Assembly (NCBI GenBank): GCA_018003315.1
Contig: JAGNEJ010000012.1
Location: forward strand, 1 to 64,000
Source: Verrucomicrobiales bacterium
GTDB lineage: Bacteria; Verrucomicrobiota; Verrucomicrobiia; Verrucomicrobiales; V1-33
Reading direction: 5' to 3'
DNA length: 64,000 nt
Of this stretch, positions 27,188 to 35,601 are shown piece after piece. The notes below the pieces were generated by a model. It saw only the letters and a list, made by a program, of their open reading frames with translations, ran no database searches and had not been told where the DNA came from. A program made the translations under genes and the position numbers. Positions within the stretch are counted from its first letter, which is position 1. Each line of letters starts with the position of its first letter.

Positions 27188-28690
27188 TCAGGGTTTGTCC
27201 AGTGCGGCGATCGGCCAGATGCGGGACTGCGTGTGCTGCTCGCGGGCGATTTTCAGCAGCTTTTCCACGATTTCAGGGTGCTGCGCCGCCACGTCGGCAG
27301 ACTCGTTCGGGTCGTCCTGCAGATTGAAAAGTTCGGTGGTGGGCGGCGGGGGATGCTTCTGTTTCGGGCGCGGATTCAGATTCTGGCGCACGAGCTTCCA
27401 GTCGCCCTGGCGGACGCACTGCTGTCCGCCGTAGCCCGGACTTTCACGGTAGAGAAAGGGCCGGGGCTGCTGTGATTTTCCCATCAAGGTGGGGTAAAAA
27501 CTCAGTCCATCGAGGTCCTTTGGCGCGGCCTCCGGGGCGTCGAGCAGTTCGCAGAGCGTGGGAATCCAGTCTTCGAAGGCAATCACTCGGTCGCTGGTCC
27601 CGCTGGCGATTTTTCCCTTCCAGCGGACGATGAAGGGCACGCGGATTCCGCCTTCGTAATACGATCCCTTGTGGCCGCGCAGTCCCCGGGTGCTGTTGAA
27701 AAAAACCGCGTCGGTGCCCCCGAGGCGATCGTAGAGCGGACCGTTGTCGCTCGTGAAGACAAACAGTGTTTTCTCGTCGAGACCGAGGTCGGCGATCAAT
27801 TTCATCAGGCGGCCTACGTCGCGGTCCATTCGGGTGATCATGCCCGCGTAGGCGGCATGGGGTTTGGGGTGGGGGAGGTAGCCGCGTTCGCCTTGATAGG
27901 GTGTTTCCGGAAATTTTCCGTCGAACGGAGCGAGCGAATCCTCAGGCACCTGCAGCGCGAGGTGGGGGACCGTGGTCGGATAGAACAGGAAAAATGGCCG
28001 AGCCTTGTTTTCGCGGACAAACTTCTGGGCCTCAGTGGCGATGACATCCGGGGCATACGCCTTGCCGCTGAAGGCTGCATACGAAGCGGGATTGGACGGG
28101 TCTGCGCTGGGTGGCAGCTTCTGGTGGGCGGAGAAGGGCGGGTTGTCGAGCGCCACCTGTCGGTCATTGCTCCAGAGATGGGTCGGGTAATAATTGTGTG
28201 CCTTCGCCTGGCAATTGAAGCCGAAAAAGCGGTCGAATCCCTGTTTCAAGGGATCACCGGAACTGCCCACCGGACCAAGTCCCCACTTTCCGAATGCCCC
28301 GCAGGCATAGCCAAGCTTTTCCAGCATGAGGGGCAGTGTCAGGGCACCATTTGGAACCGGTTCCTGACCTTCGGGGAAGCCTGGTGCCGGCCGGTTATCC
28401 CGGATCCAGCCATGACCCGGATGCAGGCCGGTCATCAGCACGCAGCGCGACGGGGCGCAGACATTGTGTCCAGAGTAGGCTCGCGTGAAGCGCAGGCCTT
28501 CTGAGGCCAGACGGTCAATGTTCGGCGTGGCGAATTTTTCCTGGCCGTAACAACTCAGATCGCCGTAACCGAGATCATCCGCTATGATGAAAACGATGTT
28601 CGGCCTGTCCGCAGAAGCAGCCTGGAGCGGCATCTGCGCACCGCACAGCACCAGAAGGAGGAAGAGGAGGAAAAATCGCAGGCGGTGCAT
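27188..28690 (-). CDS. Sulfatase, arylsulfatase A type
   Basis: A protein of 500 residues with signal peptide MHRLRFFLLFLLLVLCGAQM. DRPNIVFIIADDLGYGDLSC gives the metal-binding Asp pair, and CAPSRCVLMTG (Cys 78) is the C-x-P-S-R site where Cys is turned into formylglycine, the catalytic residue. FVFTSDNG holds further metal ligands. It should cleave sulfate esters from sulfated sugars outside the cytoplasm. The matching formylglycine-generating enzyme is not in the window. Sulfatases are abundant in Verrucomicrobiota that degrade marine or mucin polysaccharides. ATG 28690 starts directly at the signal peptide. Confidence 0.93.
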   Translation of the reverse strand: MHRLRFFLLFLLLVLCGAQMPLQAASADRPNIVFIIADDLGYGDLSCYGQEKFATPNIDRLASEGLRFTRAYSGHNVCAPSRCVLMTGLHPGHGWIRDNRPAPGFPEGQEPVPNGALTLPLMLEKLGYACGAFGKWGLGPVGSSGDPLKQGFDRFFGFNCQAKAHNYYPTHLWSNDRQVALDNPPFSAHQKLPPSADPSNPASYAAFSGKAYAPDVIATEAQKFVRENKARPFFLFYPTTVPHLALQVPEDSLAPFDGKFPETPYQGERGYLPHPKPHAAYAGMITRMDRDVGRLMKLIADLGLDEKTLFVFTSDNGPLYDRLGGTDAVFFNSTRGLRGHKGSYYEGGIRVPFIVRWKGKIASGTSDRVIAFEDWIPTLCELLDAPEAAPKDLDGLSFYPTLMGKSQQPRPFLYRESPGYGGQQCVRQGDWKLVRQNLNPRPKQKHPPPPTTELFNLQDDPNESADVAAQHPEIVEKLLKIAREQHTQSRIWPIAALDKP

Positions 28691-28746
28691 GGGGGGCAAT
28701 GGTGGAGGAAAATCAACCGCCGCCTGGGCGCAGTGCTGCGGAGGGA

Positions 28747-29838
28747 TTACAGATTGAGCAGTTGCCGCTGCCAGTTCAGCAGGATTTCCTCTGCCGCGGC
28801 TGGATTCAGCGAGATGGTTTCCAGGGAACTGCGGGAGGCGATGAGCGAGGGGTCCAGGTCGAGATCCGCCCCGAGTTTGTCGCGTTTGCCCTTCAATTCC
28901 TCAAACAATCGATCCGCGTCGGCGGGGCGTTTGGTGTGCTGGCTGAGGCGACGGCGCGGCCACTGCTCGGGGGTCAGGGCCTCGGCATCCTTGAGTGCCT
29001 TGTAAAAACGCCGCACCGCCGAACCGGGAAACCGATCCGGCAGGCTGACCACGCCTCCGGCCTGCAGCTTTTCGGCAAACTGGATCAAGTCCACATTCCC
29101 GATGACTTTGAATGCCGGACGGTCGAGCCGCTGCGCTTCGCCGTCGCGCCACGTCCAGATGGCCCGCAGGTAGGCCATGCCCTGGGGCCGCAGTTTGCCG
29201 GAACCGGAAATGCGCCACAAATCATCCGCATCCCGCAATGGCCGGTTGGCCACACACTGCCGGGCGTGCTGGCAGCTTTCCAAAAACCATTGTTCCCGTC
29301 CCAGTTCCCGGAGCTTTGCGGTGAAATGATCGGCCAGCGGCAGAATGTAGCGCACGTCATTGAGCGCATATTCCACCATGTTGTCCAGCAGAGGCCGGCG
29401 GCCCCAGTTCGCCCGCTGGGATTGTTTCGAGAGGGTCACGTCAAACACGGCCTGCACCAGACAAGCCAGCCCAAACTGCCGCACTCCGCACAGCCGGGCG
29501 GCTGTCTGGGTGTCGTAAATTCGATCCGGAATCCGGTCGAACCGGCGCTTGAGCATGGTCATGTCAAAATCCGCTCCATGCATCCAAACCTCGGCGGCCT
29601 CCAGTCGCTGAACCAGCGGTTCCATTTCACCGTTCTGGATGGTCAGAGGATCAATGATCGCGTGCAGGTCACCGGCGCTGAACTGGATCAGGCAGAGTTT
29701 TTCCCGGTAGGAATGGAGGCTGTCCGCCTCGGTGTCCACCGCGCAGCGCATGGGTTCCCTGTCTGGCAGCCGGGCGAGGAAGGCCTGCAGTTCTGCAGGG
29801 GTTCGGAGATGGAAATTGTTGTTCGGCAGATCGGACAC
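28747..29838 (-). CDS. rnd: Ribonuclease D
   Basis: A protein of 363 residues. The N-terminal half is a DEDD 3'-5' exonuclease: DTEADSLHSY, HGADFDMTML, and the third motif around YALNDVRYILPL. The C-terminal half has HRDC-like helical regions (LLRAIW-type and RRFYKALKDAEALTPEQWP). It trims the 3' ends of tRNA and other small RNAs. The ATG at 29838 is used; MSDLPNNNFHLRTPAELQAF is a normal start. It lies upstream of the sulfatase gene by 57 bases in the same direction, but a functional link is unlikely. Confidence 0.9.
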   Translation of the reverse strand: MSDLPNNNFHLRTPAELQAFLARLPDREPMRCAVDTEADSLHSYREKLCLIQFSAGDLHAIIDPLTIQNGEMEPLVQRLEAAEVWMHGADFDMTMLKRRFDRIPDRIYDTQTAARLCGVRQFGLACLVQAVFDVTLSKQSQRANWGRRPLLDNMVEYALNDVRYILPLADHFTAKLRELGREQWFLESCQHARQCVANRPLRDADDLWRISGSGKLRPQGMAYLRAIWTWRDGEAQRLDRPAFKVIGNVDLIQFAEKLQAGGVVSLPDRFPGSAVRRFYKALKDAEALTPEQWPRRRLSQHTKRPADADRLFEELKGKRDKLGADLDLDPSLIASRSSLETISLNPAAAEEILLNWQRQLLNL

Positions 29839-29897
29839 TGGGCGTTCTGGAAGAAGTCGAAACTCCTTTCTAGAAGCGTTTCCGCCCGCAATCGACT

Positions 29898-29955
29898 AAA
29901 AAAATGCAGAAATCACCGCCGAGGCCTGTGCTGGCCTTCAAGGGTTGAAGAGGCC
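29898..29955 (-). terminator. Possible terminator after the HTTM gene
   Basis: GGCCTTCAA (29933-29941) and TTGAAG..GGCC (29945-29955) pair with a 2-base bulge and a GGG loop, giving about 9 pairs. On the minus strand a run of seven T appears about 28 bases later (29898-29904). The distance is longer than usual, so this is a weak call. It lies 57 bases after the HTTM gene stop. Confidence 0.3.
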
Positions 29956-30011
29956 CGAACCCGAAGGCACGGACATCCCAGCCGCAGTGAGACCGCGATG
30001 GGAGTCGAATC

Positions 30012-30917
30012 TCAGAGGGAGGCTGGCGTCTTTTTCGCCTCGCGTCCCCACCACCACAGGCCGGGCAGGACAAAGAACACGGAGACGGCGTGGATGTGGC
30101 TGGTGAACTTGATGGTGGTGAGCCAGAAGATCATGAGGTGCATGACCAGGAGTCCGCCGCCGACAGCCAGCGCCCACCGGCGTCCGACCAGGGTGAGGAA
30201 GGCAAAGAGTTCCAGCAGCAGGCCGACTCCGAAGAACAAACCGGAGAGCACCGGGTGATCGGTGAAGTATTTGGGGGCGGTGTCCAGCAGCCATTGGTTC
30301 AATTCGATGTCCGACTCGCTGTAGTAGCCCTGGAGGTTGGTTTTGATGGTCTGCACCGCCATGGCCGGTCCTTTCTGAAACCAGAAAATGCCGTTGCGCT
30401 TGAGTTTCATGAACGCGCAGGCGACGTAGGTGACGGCGATGACCCATTTGGAAACATGGACAAACCGGTCCTCCGACCACTGGTCAAAGCGCAGGCGAAG
30501 GCGCTTGTGACGGAACGTGTCCCAGAGGAGAAAAAGCCACTGGGCGAGCACCAGCATGGCGATGAGCTGCACGCTGTGCTGGGCGGCCCCTTCCCGCTGC
30601 GAGGCCCAGACCGCGCCGGCACCGAGGATGGTGAAGAGCGCAGGAAAAAGTGCGAGCAGGGGGACGAATCCGACCGCCCAGCAAGCCAGGCCGCCAATGA
30701 CCACCGGACGGATCCAGTCCATGACCCCGGGATGGGCCAGCCAGCCGAAGGGAATCACGGTGGCAATGCCATTGGGATTGGGCATGGCGGCCCATCCGGG
30801 TTTCAGCGACCAGGGGATTGCGTCATAGATCACCCACGCACAGAGCAGCCGGATGAGGAGGTGTTCCCAGCGTTGATAGGACACCAGGCAGGGGCGGAGT
30901 TGGCGCAGCCAGTTCAT
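30012..30917 (-). CDS. HTTM/vitamin K gamma-carboxylase-like membrane protein
   Basis: A protein of 301 residues with about seven membrane segments. The start RWEHLLIRLLCAWVIYDAIP and the motif SKWVIAVTYVACAFMKLKRN, followed by Trp-rich FWFQKGPAM, resemble the HTTM (horizontally transferred transmembrane) region of vitamin K-dependent gamma-carboxylases, where a Lys in such a helix is near the active site. Bacterial HTTM proteins are usually of unknown function. The preceding gene encodes a small partner whose stop overlaps this ATG (TGATG), so they are a coupled pair. Confidence 0.72.
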   Translation of the reverse strand: MNWLRQLRPCLVSYQRWEHLLIRLLCAWVIYDAIPWSLKPGWAAMPNPNGIATVIPFGWLAHPGVMDWIRPVVIGGLACWAVGFVPLLALFPALFTILGAGAVWASQREGAAQHSVQLIAMLVLAQWLFLLWDTFRHKRLRLRFDQWSEDRFVHVSKWVIAVTYVACAFMKLKRNGIFWFQKGPAMAVQTIKTNLQGYYSESDIELNQWLLDTAPKYFTDHPVLSGLFFGVGLLLELFAFLTLVGRRWALAVGGGLLVMHLMIFWLTTIKFTSHIHAVSVFFVLPGLWWWGREAKKTPASL

Positions 30918-31402
30918 CAGGGTTCCTTGGGGAGGGAGCGTTCAGCCAGGACGCGGGTTTCTTCCGTGAACCGGCCATCCTTGTAGGTGACGGTAAACAT
31001 TTTCAGCCGCAGGGAGGTCGTCCTGTCCCTGTATTCGGCCCATTTTTTGGTGCGTCCGGCATAGAGTTTTTCCAGCATTTGTTCTCCGGCCATCCTCACC
31101 TGCTCTGGTTTGGCGTCCTCATATTCCTTGGTGCGCGCCAGGCGGTAGAGGATGCCCTCGAAGTCTTTTTTCGCTCCGGACGCTGCCAGGCCGAAGGCGT
31201 CCCGGGTGTGGATGATGCCGTCCTTTTCATCGGTCACAAACATCACGTCGGCGCTGGTGTCCGGGTTGGCATACATCGGAAACGGGCTGAAGGGAAACTT
31301 GTCCCCGATGGCGCAGAGCACCGCTGCCGCGACCAGGACATCGAGATAGGCGAAGCGTCTCCACCACGGGAGGCGGGCTGCGGATTCAGCAGTGGTTGTC
31401 AT
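30917..31402 (-). CDS. Membrane-anchored partner of the HTTM protein
   Basis: A protein of 161 residues. One N-terminal membrane helix (FAYLDVLVAAAVLCAIGD) is followed by KFPFSPFPMYANPDTSADVM and a soluble Lys/Glu-rich domain (GAKKDFEGILYRLARTKEYE), which should face the outside. No named family, but the same gene order (single-helix protein, then HTTM protein) is known from other Verrucomicrobiota and Planctomycetes. Its stop overlaps the HTTM start by one base, TGATG, so the two are translationally coupled. It may act with the HTTM protein on an unknown substrate. Confidence 0.65.
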   Translation of the reverse strand: MTTTAESAARLPWWRRFAYLDVLVAAAVLCAIGDKFPFSPFPMYANPDTSADVMFVTDEKDGIIHTRDAFGLAASGAKKDFEGILYRLARTKEYEDAKPEQVRMAGEQMLEKLYAGRTKKWAEYRDRTTSLRLKMFTVTYKDGRFTEETRVLAERSLPKEP

Positions 31403-31429
31403 GCAACAGGGTGGTCGTGGGGTTTGGGT

Positions 31430-32122
31430 TCAACAGGCGGCGGCTGCCTGCTGCGGCTGCATTCTGCCGCCGCGCATTTTCAGGACAACTTCCGCCTTCG
31501 CCGCCAGTTCGAGGTCGTGCGTGACAATCACCAGCGTGGTCTGCTCTTCGCGGTTGAGATCGAACAGCATCTGCTCAATGGCCCCGCTGCTGCCCTCGTC
31601 GAGGTTTCCAGTGGGTTCGTCGGCAAAAAGAATGGCCGGGCGGCCAATAAACGCCCGCGCCAGGGCTACCCGCTGCTGTTCCCCGCCGGAAAGCTGGATG
31701 GGGTAGTGGTCCAGCCGCTCCCCGAGTCCGACACGCCGGAGCAGCGAGGTGGCGGTGCTCCGGTCCACTTTGCCGCCTCGCAATTCCAGCGGCAGCAGCA
31801 CATTTTCCAGCGCCGTCAGAGTGGGCAGCAACTGGAAATTCTGAAAGACAAAGCCGACCCGTTCGTTGCGCAACCGGGCACGCTGATCCTCGCTCATGCG
31901 ATGCAGCGGACGGCCATCGAGCCAGATTTCCCCGGCACTGGGAAGGTCCAGTCCCGCGCAGAGGCCCAGCAGCGTGGTTTTGCCGCTGCCACTGGGGCCG
32001 ACGATGGCGCAACTGGTCCCCGCAGGCAGTGAGAAGCTGATGTCCTGAAGCACCGTGAGCGGACCATGCGTGGTCTGATAGGTGCGGGCAAGGCGGTCCG
32101 CTTTGAGTATGGCTTCTGACAC
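31430..32122 (-). CDS. ABC transporter ATP-binding protein, LolD/FtsE type
   Basis: About 230 residues from GTG 32122. Walker A GPSGSGKTTLLGLCAGLD, Q-loop VGFVFQNFQLLPTLTALENV, signature LSGGEQQRVALARA, Walker B ILFADEPTGNLD, then VIVTHD. NFQLLPTLTALEN and EPTGNLD are typical of LolD/FtsE/MacB-like ATPases, which act with FtsX-like membrane proteins on lipoproteins or envelope factors. The permease is not adjacent: upstream is prmA on the other strand, downstream the HTTM pair. This is the second such orphan ATPase in the window (first at 3497-4219). Confidence 0.88.
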   Translation of the reverse strand: MSEAILKADRLARTYQTTHGPLTVLQDISFSLPAGTSCAIVGPSGSGKTTLLGLCAGLDLPSAGEIWLDGRPLHRMSEDQRARLRNERVGFVFQNFQLLPTLTALENVLLPLELRGGKVDRSTATSLLRRVGLGERLDHYPIQLSGGEQQRVALARAFIGRPAILFADEPTGNLDEGSSGAIEQMLFDLNREEQTTLVIVTHDLELAAKAEVVLKMRGGRMQPQQAAAAC

Positions 32123-32255
32123 GGAAAAGGGGGGGCGTGGGAGTTTCTGGGAAATTCTGCTGGCAGGCAGCAGGGCACCGGGCCAGAGTTTTTCGCGGAT
32201 GGGGTGGCGCGGCCATCTTGCCTGCAAACTGGATTCTGAAAACCAAAAACTTCCG

Positions 32256-33095
32256 ATGTTCGTCTGGTCAAAGCTGTCTTCAGCAAAATGGGAGGATGCC
32301 TGGGAGGAGCGATTCCATGCGGCGACCAACACCGCCCTGGTCATCAACCGCCTGCCCGGCGGACAGCGGATCCGCGTGGAAGTGTATTGTCACCGCAGGG
32401 AAAATGCGGATGCGATGCAGCGGATGTTCGGCGGAAGCATCCGGGAACTCAAGCAGCAGAACTGGGCCGCTCTGTCCGCCAGGAGCCTCAAGCCGCTGCA
32501 TGTGCGCGGGCGGCTCATCATCACGCATACGGATGCTGCCGCAGCCAGGGAGCGGCGGCTTCACCCTGACAGAATCGTCCTGTGCATTCCTGGGGAGCTT
32601 GCCTTCGGCACGGGCGAACATGCCACCACGGCCTCCTGCCTGCGCCTGCTGGTGGACTTTTCCGCCAAAACCACGGGATCATGGGAAGTGCTGGACCTGG
32701 GCTGCGGCACCGGCATTCTGGCCTTGGCGGCCAGGGCGCTGGGTGCTTCCCGAGTGGATGCTTGTGATTTCGATCCTGCGGCCGTCCGGGTGGCCAAGAA
32801 GAACGCTGCCGCCAATGGCATCCAGAAGGTGCGCATTTTCCGTCAGGATGTCACCCGGTGGACGCCGCAACGGCAGTATGACATCGTCCTGGCCAACATC
32901 TTTCATGATGTCCTGACATTTTCTTTTCCAGCCATCACGGCGGCGGTCAAACCCGGTGGCCGTGTCGTTGTCTCCGGCATTCTGAAGGAACAGGCCGAGT
33001 CCGTTCTAGCGGCGGGACGTGCTGCCGGCGTCGGGTTTGATGCCCCGCTGCAACGGGGCAAGTGGGTGACGCTGACCGGCATCCGGCCCGCGTGA
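32256..33095 (+). CDS. prmA: Ribosomal protein L11 methyltransferase
   Basis: A protein of 279 residues. It methylates ribosomal protein L11 using S-adenosylmethionine. The N-terminal domain (MFVWSKLSSAKWEDAWEERF) precedes the class I methyltransferase core: FGTGEHATTASC, motif I VLDLGCGTGILALAA, motif with D in VDACDFDPAAVRVAKKN, and NIFHDVLT, which replaces the usual NILA-type motif. TGEHxTT and the 280-residue length are diagnostic for PrmA. ATG 32256 gives this N-terminus; the frame is open upstream without match. The start region is divergent from the LolD-type ATPase. Confidence 0.9.
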   Translation: MFVWSKLSSAKWEDAWEERFHAATNTALVINRLPGGQRIRVEVYCHRRENADAMQRMFGGSIRELKQQNWAALSARSLKPLHVRGRLIITHTDAAAARERRLHPDRIVLCIPGELAFGTGEHATTASCLRLLVDFSAKTTGSWEVLDLGCGTGILALAARALGASRVDACDFDPAAVRVAKKNAAANGIQKVRIFRQDVTRWTPQRQYDIVLANIFHDVLTFSFPAITAAVKPGGRVVVSGILKEQAESVLAAGRAAGVGFDAPLQRGKWVTLTGIRPA

Positions 33096-33099
33096 TCTC

Positions 33100-33121
33100 C
33101 CCGGGCGGTCCAATCGCCGGG
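33100..33121. terminator. GC-rich hairpin between convergent prmA and a secreted-protein gene
   Basis: CCCGGGCG (33100-33107) pairs with CGCCGGG (33115-33121) with one bulged G and a 7-base loop, filling most of the 33-base gap between two convergent genes. No U-tract, so this is a probable but weak two-way terminator. Confidence 0.35.
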
Positions 33122-33128
33122 CCGGAAC

Positions 33129-33617
33129 TCAGCTTCCCATTTTGGTGAGGTCGCTGTAAACGTCGAGGTCCAGAATCTGCCAGTGCGAGCCATTGTGATA
33201 GGCAAACAGACGCCACTGGGTGGGGTGCTCCCGGCAGCTCAACTGATAGGTGATTTCCCGCAGGTGCCGCCCGATCTGCTTCACCTTCATGAGTTCGAGG
33301 TCCACCACGGGGCCGTGCACCTTGAGGATGTCCCTGGTTTTTGAAATGAATTCGCCGGTGATCGAGGTCTCGCGTCCGATGCGGGATTTCTCCAGCAGCT
33401 TCTTGTAGGCATCCTCCACCTTGCCCTCCTGCAGCAGCAGGAAAAAACTCTCCAGGTGCTTTTGCAGGTCTGCTTCCAGTGACGGAATCTCCACTGCTGC
33501 CGGCTTCGGTTCGGCCTTGGACAAGGAACCGTCCGGCAGCGTGAGCTTCCGCTCCTGAGACAGGACGGAAAAGCCGGGCACCACGGAGATCAGGGCAGTC
33601 AGCAGGGCAATTTTCAT
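33129..33617 (-). CDS. Secreted protein of unknown function
   Basis: A protein of 162 residues with signal MKIALLTALISVVPGFSVLS. The mature part (VEIPSLEADLQKHLESFFLL, EDAYKKLLEKSRIGR, VHGPVVDLELMKVKQI, LREITYQLSCREHPTQWRLF, HWQILDLDVYSDLTKM) has the pattern of a compact alpha/beta domain similar in outline to NTF2-like or DUF4019-type proteins, in which a helical half is followed by a beta-sheet half. Family assignment is uncertain. The long open frame upstream of ATG 33617 is not supported. It follows gatA by 83 bases in the same direction. Confidence 0.65.
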   Translation of the reverse strand: MKIALLTALISVVPGFSVLSQERKLTLPDGSLSKAEPKPAAVEIPSLEADLQKHLESFFLLLQEGKVEDAYKKLLEKSRIGRETSITGEFISKTRDILKVHGPVVDLELMKVKQIGRHLREITYQLSCREHPTQWRLFAYHNGSHWQILDLDVYSDLTKMGS

Positions 33618-33700
33618 GCAGCGACTATGCGGAGGCTCATCCGAATGTCGAACAGGGAATCCGGGAAGCGGCAAGGAGCCACCGCCACCGTGCGCGGAAT

Positions 33701-35146
33701 TCATGTCCCGGGCGCCGTGCGTTCCCAGGCTCGGGCCACGCGCAGGATGGTTGCTTCCCCCAGTGCCGGTCCCAGCAACTGCAGGCCGATTGGCAGCCGA
33801 GGGGCATCCGGTTTTCCCGCTGTCCATCCGCAAGGAACGCTGATTCCACAAACGCCGGCCAGGTTGGCCGCAACGGTGAAGACGTCTTCCAGGTACATCT
33901 GCAGTGGATCGGTGGTCTTTTCCCCCTGACGAAATGCCGGAGTCGGAGTCGCGGGGCACGCCAGCACATCCACCTTTGCGAAGGCATCGATGAAATCCCG
34001 CATGATGAGGGTGCGCACCTTTTGCGCCTTGAGATAATAGGCGTCGTAATACCCGGAACTGAGCACGTAGGTTCCGAGAATGATGCGCCGCTTGACCTCC
34101 GGCCCGAACCCCTCCGCACGGGAGCGCCGATACAGGTCGATGATGTCGCCAGGCTCCGCACAGCGGTGTCCATAACGCACTCCGTCGAAGCGCGCGAGGT
34201 TGGCGGAGGCTTCAGCGGTGGCAATCACATAGTAGGCCGCGATCGCATGCTCCGTGTGCGGCAGGGACACCTCAACAATTTCCGCCCCCTGGCCCTCCAG
34301 CGCGGCAATGGCCGCCTTGACCGATGTCAGGATCTCCGGATCGGTGCCGTCGATGAAATACTCCTTTGGCAGACCGATGCGCAGCCCATTGACGCCGGCT
34401 TCCAGATTGCCAGTGTGGTCCGGCACGGCGCTGGACAGCGCGGTGCTGTCGAGCGGATCGCCCCCAAAGATGGCGTTGGAAATGAGCGCCGCATCCCTCA
34501 CCGTTTTGCAGAGTGGTCCAATCTGGTCCAGCGAAGAGGAATAGGCGACCAGTCCGTAGCGGGAGACGCGTCCATAGCTGGGCTTGAGGCCCACACAGCC
34601 GCAAAAAGCAGCGGGTTCCCGAATGGACCCGCCGGTATCCGACCCGAGGGCAGCCACCGCCAGATGCGCCGCCACGGCCGCTGCGGATCCCCCGCTGGAG
34701 CCGCCAGGCACGCAGTTGAAATCATGCGGATTGGCCGTCCGACGCAGGGCGGAGTTTTCCGTGCTCGATCCCATGGCGAATTCATCCATGTTGGTCTTGC
34801 CAAAGGGAATCGCCCCGGCCGCCCTGAGCCGGGAAATGGCCGTTGCATCGTAGGGGGAAACGAATTTTCCCGCGAGGATTTTCGAGGCGCAGGTGGTCGG
34901 CTGACCCTGCACGTTGATGTTGTCCTTGATGGCAATGGGAATGCCGCCGAGTGGCAGCGAAAGATCCGCCCGTTCTGCTTCGGCAAGCGCCGCGGCCAAA
35001 TCCACATGCAGATAGGCCCCGATCCGTCCGTCGCGTTCCTGGATTTCGCGGTGCAGGCAGCGGAGGATGTCGGCGGGGGCAATCTCACCGCGCAGCAAGC
35101 GCTGCCGCAGTGTGGCGATGGACTCGAGGTGCAGGGCGTCGGACAT
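33701..35146 (-). CDS. gatA: Asp/Glu-tRNA amidotransferase subunit A
   Basis: A protein of 481 residues, the family length. Amidase-signature triad: Lys 74 in [10 protein letters not shown], cis-Ser 150 in GGSSGGSAA and nucleophile Ser 174 in DTGGSIREP, with the same spacing as in the known GatA enzymes. It makes ammonia from glutamine to convert Glu-tRNA(Gln) (or Asp-tRNA(Asn)) to the correct aminoacyl-tRNA. [16 protein letters not shown] is also typical. It is preceded by gatC with a 7-base gap. The transfer subunit gatB is not in the window. ATG 35146 gives [15 protein letters not shown], a usual start. Confidence 0.96.
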   Translation of the reverse strand: MSDALHLESIATLRQRLLRGEIAPADILRCLHREIQERDGRIGAYLHVDLAAALAEAERADLSLPLGGIPIAIKDNINVQGQPTTCASKILAGKFVSPYDATAISRLRAAGAIPFGKTNMDEFAMGSSTENSALRRTANPHDFNCVPGGSSGGSAAAVAAHLAVAALGSDTGGSIREPAAFCGCVGLKPSYGRVSRYGLVAYSSSLDQIGPLCKTVRDAALISNAIFGGDPLDSTALSSAVPDHTGNLEAGVNGLRIGLPKEYFIDGTDPEILTSVKAAIAALEGQGAEIVEVSLPHTEHAIAAYYVIATAEASANLARFDGVRYGHRCAEPGDIIDLYRRSRAEGFGPEVKRRIILGTYVLSSGYYDAYYLKAQKVRTLIMRDFIDAFAKVDVLACPATPTPAFRQGEKTTDPLQMYLEDVFTVAANLAGVCGISVPCGWTAGKPDAPRLPIGLQLLGPALGEATILRVARAWERTAPGT

Positions 35147-35153
35147 CGGGAAA

Positions 35154-35453
35154 TTATTCAACCACCTTGGGAACAACAAATTGGTCCTGCGCCCTGCGCG
35201 GGGCGTTGCGCAGGGCATTTTCCACTCCGAATCCCGGACGCGGCGCATCTTCCCGCAGCATGGCCAGGACCGGATTGGCATGGGCGGTTGGCTCGACGTT
35301 CTCCGTGTTCACCTCATCCAGTTTGGCCACATACGCCAAAACATGGCCGAGTTGGGCGGAAAATTCCGCCAGTTCCGCATCGGAAAGCTGCAGCCGCGCC
35401 AGTTGCGCCAGTTGCGCCAGCGGACGGGCATCGAAATGTGGGTCCTCGTTCAT
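35154..35453 (-). CDS. gatC: Asp/Glu-tRNA amidotransferase subunit C
   Basis: A protein of 99 residues. [20 protein letters not shown] and [20 protein letters not shown] match the GatC signature (helical N-terminus, then the [10 protein letters not shown] loop), and the tail VPKVVE is the normal end. GatC stabilises the GatA-GatB complex. ATG 35453 is supported by length; an upstream open frame up to 35675 is not. It is the first gene of the gatC-gatA pair. Confidence 0.93.
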   Translation of the reverse strand: MNEDPHFDARPLAQLAQLARLQLSDAELAEFSAQLGHVLAYVAKLDEVNTENVEPTAHANPVLAMLREDAPRPGFGVENALRNAPRRAQDQFVVPKVVE

Positions 35454-35601
35454 GATGGGGCGACCTATGCGGCGGCCCCGCCGAAATCTCAAGCACCGAG
35501 CAGAGGAAAATCTATCGCACCAAGCCAACCGACCGGGAGCATTCCCGCAGGTGAGCAGTAACAGCCAACAGCGGCGGCATCCGCCCTGCCGGGAATCAGG
35601 T

